Origin: Nitrospirota bacterium
Lineage (GTDB): Bacteria > Nitrospirota > Thermodesulfovibrionia > Thermodesulfovibrionales > UBA6898
NCBI GenBank assembly: GCA_016235245.1
Contig: JACRLO010000034.1
Span: 48,885-112,884, forward strand
Length of the DNA: 64,000 bases
Direction: 5' to 3'
Shown: positions 51,850 through 62,466 of the stretch, one piece after another
Numbering within the stretch: position 1 is the first letter of the stretch
How the letters are laid out: each line of letters begins with the position of its first letter
Translations under genes and position numbers: made by a program
Notes under the pieces: generated by a model
Told to the model about the DNA's origin: nothing
The model's input: the letters and a program-made list of their open reading frames with translations, nothing else
Database searches by the model: none

Positions 51850-52383
51850 TCAGCCCAAAACCGTCACGCTGCTCGCCTGAGGACCTTTGGCTCCCAGTTC
51901 CTCGGCAAAACGCACTTTCATGCCGATTTTGAGCTTCTCAAAACCCTTATTCAGCACACTGTTTTCGTGGAAATAAACCTCGCTGCCATCAACCTTGGCA
52001 AGAAAACCATACCCCTTATCAAGAAAGAGGGAAGCGATCTTGCCATGAGGAGCCTCATCGTGGTGCTTCACTTCCCTGCGCTGCTGGGCAACGAATTCCT
52101 CGATCTTACGTTTTGCGGCATTGAAGGAATCCCTGACGGCCACATACAGGTCTTCATTCGGTTCACGCTTTATTACAATCTCGCTGCCCGGCACTTTAAG
52201 GTCGATATTGACATTGTATAGTCTGCCGTCATGTGAATGACGATGAGGAGCTTCAACAACAACTCTGCATTTGATGATCTGATCGCAAAAGTTTTCGAGC
52301 TTTTCAACCTTCTCTGTAATCTCCGCCTTGATTGCATCTGTGAGTTCAAAATCCCGCGCCGTGATCTGCAATGAAAGCTTCAT
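51850..52383 (-). CDS. hpf: Ribosome hibernation factor fused to a cold-shock domain
   Basis: A 177-residue fusion. Residues 1-100 are a RaiA/HPF domain (SLQITARDFELTDAIKAEIT, GRLYNVNIDLKVPGSEIVIK) that binds the decoding region of idle ribosomes. Residues 112-177 are a cold-shock-like RNA-binding domain (GKIASLFLDKGYGFLAKVDG, EVYFHENSVL, final AKGPQASSVTVLG). Long HPF proteins usually end in a dimerisation domain instead. The C-terminal module may aid RNA or ribosome binding in stress or cold. Confidence 0.86.
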   Translation of the reverse strand: MKLSLQITARDFELTDAIKAEITEKVEKLENFCDQIIKCRVVVEAPHRHSHDGRLYNVNIDLKVPGSEIVIKREPNEDLYVAVRDSFNAAKRKIEEFVAQQRREVKHHDEAPHGKIASLFLDKGYGFLAKVDGSEVYFHENSVLNKGFEKLKIGMKVRFAEELGAKGPQASSVTVLG

Positions 52384-52493
52384 AACCTGTCCTCCATCAA
52401 TATATATTTACGGTCCTTCTGATTTCATACTATCAGGCAAAGCAGGGCATGTCAACGATTGACGCACTCTCTGGAGCAGGCTACAATAGAGAT

Positions 52494-52865
52494 ATGAAAC
52501 AGGCATTTATAAAGTGGATTATGAATACCATCGCGATCATGCTCGCGGTCAAATTTGTGCCGGGCATTATCTATTCCGGCCAGTGGTGGGGCATCCTGAT
52601 CGTGGGGGTCCTCTTCGGTCTGGTAAACACATTCCTGCGGCCTTTTATCAAGCTTTTTACCTTTCCCCTGCTCATCCTTTCGCTGGGACTCTTCACCTTT
52701 GTGATCAATGCAATGATGCTCAGCATCACGTCATGGCTTTCCGGCCAGTTCCAGCTCGGGTTTCATGTTGACGGATTTAAGCCTGCATTTTGGGGAGCAC
52801 TCGTCATAAGCATTGCGAGCATGGTCCTCGGCTGCCTCATGCCCTCAGAGGAAGATAAGAAATAG
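52494..52865 (+). CDS. Phage holin family / DUF360-type four-helix membrane protein
   Basis: A 123-residue inner-membrane protein with four hydrophobic helices, starting MKQAFIKWIMNTIAIMLAVKF. The pattern GLVNTFLRPFIKLFTFPLLI, typical of the widespread 'phage holin family IV / YvlD-like' group, is present. No phage genes are nearby, so the name reflects the family label and the function is unknown. ATG 52494 is favoured because an earlier in-frame start lacks hydrophobic continuity. Confidence 0.78.
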   Translation: MKQAFIKWIMNTIAIMLAVKFVPGIIYSGQWWGILIVGVLFGLVNTFLRPFIKLFTFPLLILSLGLFTFVINAMMLSITSWLSGQFQLGFHVDGFKPAFWGALVISIASMVLGCLMPSEEDKK

Positions 52866-52899
52866 TCCTTTCGGAACAGATTGATCAACAGCCAGACTG

Positions 52900-53892
52900 T
52901 TAAACGTGAGAACGCTTCTGCCTAACCCTGCTTTTTCTGATCTGCGGCTTCCTGGCCTTACCTGAGGTACGTTTGACCTTTGAAGCGTCATAGTCCGCGC
53001 TGGTTATATAGACGACAGGCTCTTCGAGGTGGTTGATCACGCGCGCACCGAGGGCCATCAGATTCGCGGTCTCACTCCATAAAAGTACGCGAACCGGCTC
53101 GCCCAGCAGGGCGACAATGAGAGTACAGCTTCCTCAGTCTCGAGCACTGACAAAGCAGTGCCGCGCATCTCTGGTGTACCCGGTCTTGCCCAGTATGAGG
53201 TCCTGATCAGACCAGAGCAGATGGTTCGTATTACTGATCTTCTTTGTTCTGCCATCGACAGTCGATATTTCAGCGACACGTGTTCCGAGGATTTCCTGCA
53301 GCAGGGGATGCCTGAGCGCCTCCCGCATGATCTGAGCCAGCTCCAAAGCCGTTGTATACTGACCGGGCCCTGGAAGACCGTTTGGGTTAATGAACCGGGT
53401 ATTGTACAGACCGAGAGAAGCCGCCTTCATGTTCATAAGTTCTACAAAACCCTCTTCAGAGCCTGCCACAGCCTCGGCTAATGCAACGGCAGCATCATTT
53501 GCTGATCTGATCAGTGCCGCATGGAGCAATGCCTTGATCGTTAAGGTAAAGCCAGGCCGGAGTCCTACCTTCGTGGGAGGTGCGGCAGCTGCCCGCGCGC
53601 TCACCGTGACTATATCATCGGGACGCATCCTGTCGAGCACCACCAGCGCAGTCATCAGTTTCGTCGTGCTTGCGGGAAAAAGCCTGAGTTCGGGATTCTT
53701 TGCGAAGAGAACCCTGCCTGTTCCAGCCTCCATTACGACCGCTCCCCTCGCCTTTATCTCTTCTCCGAAGGCCGTGGAAACAGATAGCAAAAGGCAGAAC
53801 GCCAGGGACAAAAAGGCGGAAAGAACTGATGCAGTGATTTTTTTTATCTCGGTTATATGTCTCATAGTCAAAAGTCTTACAATTAATTTCAT
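52900..53892 (-). pseudogene. D-alanyl-D-alanine carboxypeptidase (S11) interrupted by an in-frame TGA
   Basis: Reads as a DacA-type penicillin-binding protein with signal peptide and the three catalytic motifs: FPASTTKLMTALVVL (SxxK), IRSANDAAVALAEAV (SxN) and LGKTGYTRDARHCFV (KTG). After VSARD comes a TGA codon (53136-53134), yet the same frame goes on with recognisable family sequence (GSCTLIVALLGEPVRVLLW) to a TAA at 52900-52902 and a basic tail. The first product has about 252 residues, with all catalytic residues but without the last strands of the transpeptidase fold. A C-to-T change in a CGA codon would explain it. Start 53892 is a choice among several ATGs (53865 and 53934 are possible). 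Confidence 0.72.
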
Positions 53893-54118
53893 CGGCATCT
53901 TCCCGTTGATACGCACTATATAAAGTGTACCCATTTCATACAGTGAATTGCAATAAAATGCCGATAACCCGAGCTAAAATAATTATGGCATCAATGCTAT
54001 ATAATCCGTGAGCTATAATCTGCAAAATGAATAAAGATAATTAGAAAAAAAACAGTGTGCAGAGAAAAATAAATAACGCTGCATAGCTCAAAAAATCTCA
54101 GTTACCCTGTTATCCCCA

Positions 54119-55027
54119 TTACGGAGGGCATTTACCGCAGACTGAGGCAAAGAGCGTGGTGCTCAGATAGCGGTCACCGCGGTCAGGGAGAATGACGACT
54201 ATGATACCTTTCTTCAACTGCTCAGCCATTCTCAGGGCTCCGAACATTGCAGCGCCGCTGCTCATGCCGACGAATAGCCCTTCCTTGACCGCGAGCTTGC
54301 GGGTAGTCTCAAAGGCGTCCTCGTCATTCACATTGATCTTCTCGTCTATTGCCGAACTGTTATAGATCTTCGGCACAATAGATTCCTGCATGTTCTTCAG
54401 CCCCTGAATGCGGTGGCCCAGAAGCGGCTCCACACCCACGATCCTGATATTTTTATTGAACTCCTTCAGCCTCCGGCCAGCTCCCATGATCGTACCGGTC
54501 GTGCCCATGCCGGAGACAAACATATCCAGTTTGCCGCCTGTCTGCTCAATAATCTCTTTACCGGTTGTCTCGTAATGCGCCCTGATGTTTGAGTTATTGT
54601 CGAACTGGTTCGGCATGAAATAGTCCTTCGGATGCTCACTGACTATCTTGCGCGCAAGGCGTATCGCTCCGTCAGTGCCTTCGTTGCCCGGGCTGAGCAG
54701 AAGCTCCGCACCAAAGGCCTCGAGCACTTTCCTCCGTTCAAGGCTCACACACTCAGGCATCACCAGTTTCACCCGGTACCCTTTTGCTGCGCCGACCATG
54801 GCAAGGCCTATACCCGTATTGCCAGAGGTCGCCTCAAGAATCGTGTCGCCTTTTTTAATCAGGCCGGCATCTTCGGCGTCCTTTATCATGTAATGGGCGA
54901 TCCGGTCCTTGACCGAGCCTCCAGGGTTGTTGCCTTCAAGCTTTGCGAAAATTTCCACTTCCGGCATAGGATTGATCACCTCAATCTTTACCAGAGGCGT
55001 GTTGCCGATGCAGTCGATGACGCTCAT
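54119..55027 (-). CDS. cysM: Cysteine synthase (CysM-like)
   Basis: A 302-residue PLP beta-elimination/replacement enzyme. The PLP Lys is in [18 protein letters not shown], where the NNP sequence favours CysM over Cys[18 protein letters not shown] is the phosphate-binding loop and [15 protein letters not shown] the second. C-terminal [10 protein letters not shown] is short with two cysteines. It makes cysteine from O-acetylserine or phosphoserine with sulfide or thiosulfate. The start overlaps the TPR gene stop by four bases. Confidence 0.9.
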   Translation of the reverse strand: MSVIDCIGNTPLVKIEVINPMPEVEIFAKLEGNNPGGSVKDRIAHYMIKDAEDAGLIKKGDTILEATSGNTGIGLAMVGAAKGYRVKLVMPECVSLERRKVLEAFGAELLLSPGNEGTDGAIRLARKIVSEHPKDYFMPNQFDNNSNIRAHYETTGKEIIEQTGGKLDMFVSGMGTTGTIMGAGRRLKEFNKNIRIVGVEPLLGHRIQGLKNMQESIVPKIYNSSAIDEKINVNDEDAFETTRKLAVKEGLFVGMSSGAAMFGALRMAEQLKKGIIVVILPDRGDRYLSTTLFASVCGKCPP

Positions 55028-55632
55028 TTCCCCCCCGATATCTCTTTAAGGTTTTCACAGGCATTTTTATTGCCCTGCTCGCAGGCATACTTAAAATCAG
55101 CCATTGCCTTGTTCAGATACGCAATACCCCGGGACATATAGGCGTTGCTGTCGCTCGGCTTCAGCGAAAGCACCTTATTGTAATCCTCGATCGCAAGGTC
55201 ATATTTGCCCATTCCGCGGTACGCTATGCCGCGATTGTAGTATGCCTCGACAAGCTTGGGGCTCAGAACAAGCACCTTTGAAAAGTCATTGATCGACCTT
55301 TCGTAATCGCCCTTTCTCAAATATGCCAGGCCACGGCTATTCAGCGCGTCCGCCCGCTCGGACCGGTCCGACACAACCCGGCTGAAATCGCTTATTGCCT
55401 CGTCGTATTTCCCTTTTTTGTAAAAAGCCGTGGCCCGACTGTAATATGCCTCGATCAAATCAGGATATCGCTCGATCACCCTGTTATAGTCCTTAATTGC
55501 CGCGTCGTAATTGCCTTCATTAAAGCTTTCGTTGGCCCTGTCATAGACCGTCTGGATCTCCTGATCAGCGGCAAAGGCGAGCGAGGCAACGCTCAGGGTC
55601 AGGCAGATAATAATTGTAATATATAGTTTCAT
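55024..55632 (-). CDS. Exported tetratricopeptide-repeat protein
   Basis: A 202-residue periplasmic protein: signal peptide ending ASLAFA, then about four TPR units ([80 protein letters not shown]) plus a final partial one. TPR proteins hold complexes together; no enzyme function is expected. Translationally coupled to cysM (ATGA overlap). Confidence 0.88.
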   Translation of the reverse strand: MKLYITIIICLTLSVASLAFAADQEIQTVYDRANESFNEGNYDAAIKDYNRVIERYPDLIEAYYSRATAFYKKGKYDEAISDFSRVVSDRSERADALNSRGLAYLRKGDYERSINDFSKVLVLSPKLVEAYYNRGIAYRGMGKYDLAIEDYNKVLSLKPSDSNAYMSRGIAYLNKAMADFKYACEQGNKNACENLKEISGGK

Positions 55633-55767
55633 GGTCGCTCCGTTTAGCGCAGGAATAAATTTGATTATAACAGAACAACTGATATTTTGAGGCGCTTCCG
55701 GGCCGGCAGCTGTTGACCTCAGGCATGATTAATGATAGGCTGAAAGAAAACAATACAGGAGGTTCAC

Positions 55768-55965
55768 ATGTTTTACGAAGATGACAATACAGGCCCGGCC
55801 ATTTTGGTATCATTTCTTGTCGGCGGCATTGTTGGTGCAGGTCTTGCTCTGCTTTTCGCGCCGCAGGCCGGCAGAAAAACAAGGAAGCAGATCGCAGAGC
55901 TTGCAGATGACGTCAAGGACTATGCAGCGGACTACACAAAGAAACTGAAAGACAAGATCGCCTAA
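55768..55965 (+). CDS. YtxH-domain small membrane protein
   Basis: A 65-residue protein of the YtxH family: one N-terminal helix ([20 protein letters not shown]) with the hallmark [13 protein letters not shown] and a Lys-rich amphipathic C-terminal helix. It is often stress-induced; function unknown. AGGAGG precedes the ATG. Its last four bases overlap the 3' end of the convergent glgB gene. Confidence 0.88.
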   Translation: MFYEDDNTGPAILVSFLVGGIVGAGLALLFAPQAGRKTRKQIAELADDVKDYAADYTKKLKDKIA

Positions 55966-58160
55966 CGCAAGGGTTTAAAAAAGAGCACGGCAAGGGGCGG
56001 AACCACGATCTCCATAGAGCAGGGCTGGCCATGCCACGGGATGGCAGCAGACTGCAGACCGCCCTGATTGCCGAGGTTGCTGCCCCAGTATTCACGGGAA
56101 TCACTGTTTAAAATCTCACGGTAATATACTGCTTCAGGCACGCCAACCCGGTATGCATCCTTCGGCACCGGGGTAAAGTTGCAGACAACCACAATATGGT
56201 CACCAGGCGACTTTGCACGCCTGATAAAAGAGACAATGCAGTTGTCCGTATCGCGGAAATCGATCCACTCAAAGCCCTGCCAGTCATAATCCATATCAAA
56301 AAGTGCCGGCTCAGATCTATAAAGGCGGTTCAGGTCCTGCATATATCTCTGCAGCCTGCTGTGCTGCCGGTATTGCGTGAGATGCCAGTCAAGGCTCTGA
56401 TCAAAGTTCCACTCAACCCACTGGCCGAACTCTCCTCCCATGAAAAGAAGTTTTTTGCCCGGATGGCCGAACATGAACCCGTAAAAAAGTCTGAGGTTGG
56501 CAAACTTCTGCCATGTATCTCCCGGCATTTTGTTGAGCATGGAGCGTTTTCCATGCACCACTTCGTCATGAGAGAGGACAAGCACGAAGTTTTCGGAAAA
56601 CGCATAGAGCAGTCCAAAGGTAAGATTATTCTGATGATATTTCCTGTATAGAGGGTCCTTTGTCACATAATCGAGCATATCGTTCATCCAGCCCATGTTC
56701 CACTTCATATCAAAACCGAGGCCGCCAAGATACACAGGCTTGGTCACACTGGGCCAGGCTGTGGACTCCTCTGCTATGGTCAGGATGCCGGGGAAGTACC
56801 CATGTGTTACTTCATTGAACTGTTTGATGAAATCGATTGCCTCAAGGTTCTCTCTGCCGCCGTATTTGTTCGGTATCCATTCGCCCTCCTCCCTGGAATA
56901 GTCGAGATAGAGCATGGAAGCGACTGCGTCAACACGGAGGCCGTCGATATGATATTTCTCGATCCAAAAGAGTGCGTTTGAGATCAGGAAATTGCGGACC
57001 TCGTTTCTGCCATAGTTGAAAATGAGTGTGCCCCAATCCCGATGCTCGCCTTTTTTGGGGTCCTCGTGTTCATAGAGACAGGTGCCGTCAAAGAACCCCA
57101 GGCCGTGACCGTCCTTGGGGAAATGCGCAGGCGCCCAGTCAAGGATCACGCCGATGCCGCTTCGGTGGCATTCATCGATAAAATGCATAAACTCCTCAGG
57201 CGTGCCATGCCTGCTTGTCGGGGCAAAGTATCCTACGGTCTGGTATCCCCACGACGCGTCAAGCGGATGCTCGCAGACAGGAAGCAGTTCTATATGGGTA
57301 TATCCCATCTCTTTCACATACGGTATCAGGGTGTCGGCAAGTTCGCTGTAGGTAAGAAACCTGCTATTTTCATCAGGCACCCTCATCCATGAGCCGAGGT
57401 GAACTTCATAGATCGAAACAGGAGACTGCAGCCAATTCTTTTGAGGACGTTCTTCGATCCAGGCGCTGTCATTCCAGGTATAGGTATTGATGTCACGGAC
57501 AACCGAGGCGCTTTTCGGCCGCTGTTCGAAAAAGAATGCATAGGGATCAGACTTTTCGGCCTCGAAGTTGTTATAGCGCGACTTGATTAAGAACTTATAG
57601 ACCTCCCCGCTGCCGATACCGGGGATAAACAGCTCCCATATGCCTGACTGGCCGAGAAGACGCATCGGATGCCGCCTTCCGTCCCAATTGTTGATATTCC
57701 CGATAACACTCACGTTCGAAGCATTAGGGGCCCAAACAGCGAAGTGCACTCCGCTGACGCCACATATCTCGGTTACGTGGGCTCCGAGCTTCTCATACTT
57801 CTTATAGTGAGTTCCTTCACCAATCAGATGCAGATCAAAGTCAGTAAGTACCGGTGCAAAAGAAAACGGGTCCCTGAACTCTTCTTCCGTATCATCGTAT
57901 TTTTTAATTTTGATGCGATAGGGGAAAGGGATGAGCGCAGATGTCTTTGCGACAAAAAAGTCGAACCGATAGGTATTTCCCATCGGATAAAGCGACCCGC
58001 TCTTCTCATCAATAACCCATGCAGCCTTAGCCTCAGGAAGAAATGCCCTGACCTCAACATGCTTGCTGCCGTCTTCGCTCACAACATGCATGCCGAGCAC
58101 TGAAAAAGGGTCTGCGTGGTTGCCGTTTACGATCTTTCTGATATTTTCCTGAATTCCCAT
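55962..58160 (-). CDS. glgB: 1,4-alpha-glucan branching enzyme
   Basis: A 732-residue GH13 branching enzyme that forms alpha-1,6 branches in glycogen. N-terminal CBM48-type modules (about 1-110 and 115-230; [19 protein letters not shown] in the second) precede the barrel. Catalytic residues: Asp in [16 protein letters not shown], Glu in [13 protein letters not shown], and the transition-state Asp in [11 protein letters not shown]. Four conserved GH13 regions are intact. No other glycogen genes are adjacent; it lies between the ilv genes and the YtxH gene. Confidence 0.96.
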   Translation of the reverse strand: MGIQENIRKIVNGNHADPFSVLGMHVVSEDGSKHVEVRAFLPEAKAAWVIDEKSGSLYPMGNTYRFDFFVAKTSALIPFPYRIKIKKYDDTEEEFRDPFSFAPVLTDFDLHLIGEGTHYKKYEKLGAHVTEICGVSGVHFAVWAPNASNVSVIGNINNWDGRRHPMRLLGQSGIWELFIPGIGSGEVYKFLIKSRYNNFEAEKSDPYAFFFEQRPKSASVVRDINTYTWNDSAWIEERPQKNWLQSPVSIYEVHLGSWMRVPDENSRFLTYSELADTLIPYVKEMGYTHIELLPVCEHPLDASWGYQTVGYFAPTSRHGTPEEFMHFIDECHRSGIGVILDWAPAHFPKDGHGLGFFDGTCLYEHEDPKKGEHRDWGTLIFNYGRNEVRNFLISNALFWIEKYHIDGLRVDAVASMLYLDYSREEGEWIPNKYGGRENLEAIDFIKQFNEVTHGYFPGILTIAEESTAWPSVTKPVYLGGLGFDMKWNMGWMNDMLDYVTKDPLYRKYHQNNLTFGLLYAFSENFVLVLSHDEVVHGKRSMLNKMPGDTWQKFANLRLFYGFMFGHPGKKLLFMGGEFGQWVEWNFDQSLDWHLTQYRQHSRLQRYMQDLNRLYRSEPALFDMDYDWQGFEWIDFRDTDNCIVSFIRRAKSPGDHIVVVCNFTPVPKDAYRVGVPEAVYYREILNSDSREYWGSNLGNQGGLQSAAIPWHGQPCSMEIVVPPLAVLFFKPLR

Positions 58161-58235
58161 TGAGCTACGCTAATGCCTCCATCTGCGTTTATTGTATATC
58201 ATATGCACTGTTTCGTCGATATCTGTTTAACCAGC

Positions 58236-58269
58236 AACAAAAAAAGCCCTGCAGGTCATGCAGGGCTTT
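58236..58269 (-). terminator. Rho-independent terminator of the ilvD-ilvB-ilvN unit
   Basis: On the minus strand AAAGCCCTGCA and TGCAGGGCTTT form an 11-bp stem with a five-base loop (58243-58269) directly followed by a run of T (58242-58236). It lies just after the ilvN stop and before glgB. Confidence 0.85.
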
Positions 58270-58292
58270 GAAAAAGACAGATTCAAAAACAA

Positions 58293-58781
58293 TCAGGGCT
58301 TCTTTATCCCTTCCCGCGCAATGGCGATCTTGCCAGTACGGACAAACTCCTTGATGCCCATGGGTCTGAGGAGCTCCACAAAGGCCTCGATCTTCTTCTC
58401 TTCACCGGTAACCTCAATCGTATAGGTCTTGGGGCTCGAATCGACAATCCTGCCCCGGAAGATATCAGCGATCCTGAGAACCTCTGCCTTGTCCTCCTGG
58501 CGCGGTGAGACCTTGATCATGACCATCTCCCTCTCCACGTGGTCAAGTTCGGTCATGTCCACAACCTTGATCACATCGATCAGTTTGTTCAGCTGCTTGT
58601 TGATCTGCTCGACGATCCAGTCGTCGCCGCTTGTAACGATCGTCATGACCGAAACATTAGGGTCAATGGTTTCGCCCACCGAGAGGCTCTCGATATTATA
58701 GCCCCTTCCGCTAAACAGCCCTGATATCCTCGAAAGGACACCGAATTTATTTTCGACAAGAATAGATATGGTATGTCTCAT
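58293..58781 (-). CDS. ilvN: Acetolactate synthase small (regulatory) subunit
   Basis: A 162-residue regulatory chain with an N-terminal ACT domain ([36 protein letters not shown]) that binds valine, and a C-terminal ALS_ss_C domain ([40 protein letters not shown]). It activates IlvB and gives feedback inhibition. It lies 21 bases after ilvB and is followed by a terminator. Confidence 0.96.
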   Translation of the reverse strand: MRHTISILVENKFGVLSRISGLFSGRGYNIESLSVGETIDPNVSVMTIVTSGDDWIVEQINKQLNKLIDVIKVVDMTELDHVEREMVMIKVSPRQEDKAEVLRIADIFRGRIVDSSPKTYTIEVTGEEKKIEAFVELLRPMGIKEFVRTGKIAIAREGIKKP

Positions 58782-58802
58782 GGCTTTCCTCTTATCCTCT
58801 CG

Positions 58803-60542
58803 TTATTTCACTGCCTTGAGTTTCTTCTCAGGCTTCTTCACGTCTTCTTCCCGGAACAGCATCTGGTCGATGGCAGCCCCTGCAGGCACCATCGGATAGA
58901 CCTTCTCGGTCCAGTCGATCACAAAATCCATAAATACCGGCCGCTTGATCGCAAAGGCCTCCTTCAGCACCGGCACGACCTCTGATTTCTTTGTCGCCCT
59001 GAGCCCGACCGCGCTGTACGCCTCTGCTATCTTCACAAAATCCGGCACCGTATCATGCAGCTTGGTGTGCGAGTACCTCTCCTGAAAGAAGAGCTCCTGC
59101 CACTGACGCACCATGCCGAGGAAGCGGTTATTCAGAATCGCCACCTTTACCGGCAGCTTGTTGATGACCGCAGTCGCCAGTTCCTGGATGTTCATCTGAA
59201 TGCTGCCGTCACCGGCAATATCAATGACCAGTTTGTTCGGAAACGCAAGCTGCGCACCAATGGCCGCAGGCAGGCCGTAACCCATGGTGCCGAGGCCTCC
59301 TGAGGAGAGCCATGTCCTCGGCTTGTCATACTTATAGAACTGTGCTGCCCACATCTGGTTCTGGCCGACCTCGGTCGCGATGATCGCATCGCCCTTGGTC
59401 AGCTCGTTGATCTTCTCAATGACATACTGCGGTTTGATCACATCCGCATCCCTGTCATAGTCCATGGGATGCTCTTTTTTCCAGACATCGATCTGCTTTG
59501 TCCATGCCTTTCTCACCTCAGCCCAGGGATCTTTCACCTCTTCATGGATCACCTTGTTCATGACCGTGAGCACACGCTTCACATCACCGACGATCGGCAG
59601 ATCAACACGCACGTTCTTCCTGATCGAGGTGGGGTCGATATCAATATGAATGATCTTTGCATTCGGTGCGAAAGCGTCTATCTTGCCGGTGACCCGGTCA
59701 TCAAAACGCATACCGATCGCGATCAGAAGGTCCGAGTCCTGCACTGCCTTATTGGCAAAATAGGTGCCGTGCATGCCTAACATGCCCAAAGACAGCTTAT
59801 GCGATCCGGGAAACCCGCCGAGGCCCATCATCGTCATGGTCACCGGCACACCAGTTGTCTCTGCAAACTCCCTCAGTTCCTTTGAGGCATCCGACGATAT
59901 GACGCCGCCGCCTGCTATGATCAAAGGCTTCTTCGCCTTGGCTATCATATGCGCAGCCTGGGTAATCATATACTTATTGCCCTCATATGTGGGGTTATAG
60001 CTTCTGATCTTGACCTGATCCGGCCAGTGGAATTCAGCCTTGCTGGTGGTCACGTCTTTTGGCAGGTCTATAAGCACCGGGCCGGGTCTGCCCGTACTGG
60101 CGATATGAAATGCCTCCTTTATCGTAAGAGCAAGGTCGCTGACGTTCTTTACGAGAAAATTATATTTTGTGCAGGGTCTTGTGATGCCAACAATGTCCGC
60201 TTCCTGGAACGCGTCATTGCCGATCAGCATGGTGGGAACCTGTCCGGTAATGACCACCATCGGGATCGAATCCATGGCAGCGGTCGCAATGCCGGTGACC
60301 GTGTTCGTGGCACCCGGCCCTGAAGTCACCAGCGCTACACCTACCTTGCCTGTTGCGCGCGCATAGCCGTCTGCTGAATGAACAGCGCCCTGCTCATGGC
60401 GCGTTAATATAAGCTGAAGCTCCTTTTCGTCATGGAGAAGGTCGAAGATATTCAGCACAACGCCTCCCGGGTACCCGAACAGGTGCTTAACGCCTTCCTT
60501 CTTCAGTGATTCTAAAAGGATCTCTGAGCCAGTCATCTTCAT
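58803..60542 (-). CDS. ilvB: Acetolactate synthase large (catalytic) subunit
   Basis: A 579-residue ThDP- and FAD-dependent enzyme making 2-acetolactate or 2-aceto-2-hydroxybutyrate. The ThDP activating Glu is in RHEQGAVHSADGYARATGKV, the diphosphate motif is GDGSIQMNIQELATAVINKL...NN, and the central FAD domain is normal. A C-terminal Lys-rich tail (EEDVKKPEKKLKAVK) is slightly longer than usual. Second gene of ilvD-ilvB-ilvN. Confidence 0.96.
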   Translation of the reverse strand: MKMTGSEILLESLKKEGVKHLFGYPGGVVLNIFDLLHDEKELQLILTRHEQGAVHSADGYARATGKVGVALVTSGPGATNTVTGIATAAMDSIPMVVITGQVPTMLIGNDAFQEADIVGITRPCTKYNFLVKNVSDLALTIKEAFHIASTGRPGPVLIDLPKDVTTSKAEFHWPDQVKIRSYNPTYEGNKYMITQAAHMIAKAKKPLIIAGGGVISSDASKELREFAETTGVPVTMTMMGLGGFPGSHKLSLGMLGMHGTYFANKAVQDSDLLIAIGMRFDDRVTGKIDAFAPNAKIIHIDIDPTSIRKNVRVDLPIVGDVKRVLTVMNKVIHEEVKDPWAEVRKAWTKQIDVWKKEHPMDYDRDADVIKPQYVIEKINELTKGDAIIATEVGQNQMWAAQFYKYDKPRTWLSSGGLGTMGYGLPAAIGAQLAFPNKLVIDIAGDGSIQMNIQELATAVINKLPVKVAILNNRFLGMVRQWQELFFQERYSHTKLHDTVPDFVKIAEAYSAVGLRATKKSEVVPVLKEAFAIKRPVFMDFVIDWTEKVYPMVPAGAAIDQMLFREEDVKKPEKKLKAVK

Positions 60543-60644
60543 TGTTCTACCGCTCCCCGGTCAGACATTCAGCTTCCGACCAATTATGAAATTTCGCATA
60601 TTGTATCACAGAAAACCCTGTTAACTTCAACAAAAGGAAGTCAT

Positions 60645-62297
60645 TCAGCGCACGATGGCGCCTTCATTTGCCGAACTCACAAGCTTGGCATAGCGCGAAA
60701 GATACCCTTTCGTGATCTTCGGAGACGGCTGTTTCCATGCCTTCAGCCTCTTCGTTATCTCCTGATCGCCCAGCTTCAGCTCAATTTCCCGCTCTGCTAT
60801 ATCAATACTGATCCGGTCACCATTTTTGACAATGGCAATAGGACCGCCTTCCATCGCCTCAGGCGATACATGGCCGATACAGGGGCCTCTCGTGCCGCCA
60901 GAGAACCTCCCGTCCGTGATAAGCGCTACAGACTCGCTCAGCCCCATGCCTGCAATCGCTGCGGTAGGTGCGAGCATCTCTCTCATACCAGGACCGCCTT
61001 TAGGGCCCTCATAGCGGACAACAACAACATGGCCTGCCTTTACCTTTCCGGCATGGATAGCGGTCATAGCAGCTTCCTCGGAATCAAACACTATTGCAGT
61101 GCCTTCGAACTGCATCATGTTCTTGCTCACGGCAGACTGTTTTACCACAGCGCCTCCCGGAGCCAGATTGCCTTTCAGTATGGCAATACCACCCTCCTTA
61201 TGGTAGGCCTTGTCGATCGGGCGGATAACATCTTCATCAAAAATCTCAGCCTCACCTGCAATATCATGGATGGCCTTTCCGTTGACGGTTATCGTATTGT
61301 GCAGCTTCTTTCCGAGTCTTTTGAGCACTGCCGGAATGCCGCCTGCATAATCGAGATCTTCCATATAGTTCTTTCCACCCGGAAGCATGTCCGTGATATG
61401 CGGCGTCTTTTTCGAAAGCCGGTCAAAGGTCTCAAGCGGAAGCTTTATGCCAGCATCGTGGGCTATTGCCGGTATATGAAGCACGGTGTTGGTCGAACCA
61501 CCCAGGGCAAGGTCAACCATAATCGCATTCTCAAACGCCTTCATGGTCATAATCTTCCTCGGTGTAATGTTTTTCTGCACGAGATCCACGATCTTTATTC
61601 CACTATCAAAGGCTATCCTCCGCTTTTTTGAGGATACGGCAAGGGCTGTTGCACACCCGGTAAGGCTCATGCCGATAGCTTCAGTGATACAGGCCATGGT
61701 GTTTGCCGTGTACATGCCCTGGCAGGACCCTGCTCCGGGACAGGCGCACATCTCAAGGTTATCCAGTTCATCCTTCTTGATAAGCCCCTTCCGGAATTTA
61801 CCGACCGCCTCGAACGTGTCGCTCGTAAGGTTCAGCCGCCTGCCCTTGTAGTGGCCAGAGAACATGGGGCCTGCGGTCACCACGATGCAGGGGATATTCA
61901 GCCTGCCAGCCGCCATAAGCATGCCAGGGGTTATCTTGTCACAATTCGTCAGGAGTACGAGACCGTCAAGCTGGTGCGCAGAGGCGACCGTCTCTACCAT
62001 ATCGGCTATGAGTTCGCGCGAGGCAAGGGAGTAATGCATACCGCTATGGCCCATGGCAATGCCGTCGCAAATGCCGGGAACGCCGAAGAAAAAGGGATAC
62101 CCTCCGCCGGTATGGACTCCCTTTTCGATGAACCGTTCGAGGTCCCGCATGCCGGTGTGGCCGGGGATAAGATCGGTAAAACTTGTGGCAACACCGATGA
62201 ACGGCTTGCCCATCTCGGATTTGGATATGCCGGTGGCATACAGCAGCGCCCGGTGAGGAACCCGGTCAATGCCTTTCTTGATAATATCGCTTTTCAT
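60645..62297 (-). CDS. ilvD: Dihydroxy-acid dehydratase
   Basis: A 550-residue Fe-S dehydratase for the fourth step of valine/isoleucine synthesis. Cluster and metal ligands lie in [39 protein letters not shown] and the first Cys of [18 protein letters not shown]; the carbamylated-Lys region CDKI follows the family. Oxygen-sensitive, consistent with an anaerobic host. First gene of the ilvD-ilvB-ilvN unit, about 100 bases ahead of ilvB. Confidence 0.96.
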   Translation of the reverse strand: MKSDIIKKGIDRVPHRALLYATGISKSEMGKPFIGVATSFTDLIPGHTGMRDLERFIEKGVHTGGGYPFFFGVPGICDGIAMGHSGMHYSLASRELIADMVETVASAHQLDGLVLLTNCDKITPGMLMAAGRLNIPCIVVTAGPMFSGHYKGRRLNLTSDTFEAVGKFRKGLIKKDELDNLEMCACPGAGSCQGMYTANTMACITEAIGMSLTGCATALAVSSKKRRIAFDSGIKIVDLVQKNITPRKIMTMKAFENAIMVDLALGGSTNTVLHIPAIAHDAGIKLPLETFDRLSKKTPHITDMLPGGKNYMEDLDYAGGIPAVLKRLGKKLHNTITVNGKAIHDIAGEAEIFDEDVIRPIDKAYHKEGGIAILKGNLAPGGAVVKQSAVSKNMMQFEGTAIVFDSEEAAMTAIHAGKVKAGHVVVVRYEGPKGGPGMREMLAPTAAIAGMGLSESVALITDGRFSGGTRGPCIGHVSPEAMEGGPIAIVKNGDRISIDIAEREIELKLGDQEITKRLKAWKQPSPKITKGYLSRYAKLVSSANEGAIVR

Positions 62298-62373
62298 GAA
62301 AGATCCCTGCCTTTACACTCTGGAGTTTTTCCCGCTGATTGCAGTCCGGCGATGATAAGAAATACCTCATCGC

Positions 62374-62398
62374 CTTATTCTGATATTATCAGGATAAG
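62374..62398. promoter_or_regulatory. 25-bp near-perfect palindrome upstream of ilvD
   Basis: CTTATTCTGATA and TATCAGGATAAG flank a single T, with one mismatch in twelve. It lies 77-101 bases ahead of the ilvD ATG, in a 169-base gap. It may be an operator or the terminator stem of the Ig-like lipoprotein gene upstream; no U-tract follows in that direction. Confidence 0.45.
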
Positions 62399-62466
62399 CG
62401 AAAAAGTCTGCAAGTTCTTGGCAGTAATTAATTCATATTATATTTGGGAGCCCGCTATCGTGCAGG

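Noticed and set aside
52494..52865. A prophage, suggested by the 'phage holin' family label
   Set aside because: No other phage gene is present; the family is widespread in bacterial chromosomes without phage.
53097..53136. Selenocysteine insertion at the TGA in the D-Ala-D-Ala carboxypeptidase gene
   Set aside because: A stem follows at a plausible distance, but the enzyme uses Ser/Lys catalysis, the residue lies in a variable loop, and no selenoprotein is known in this family. Nonsense mutation is simpler.
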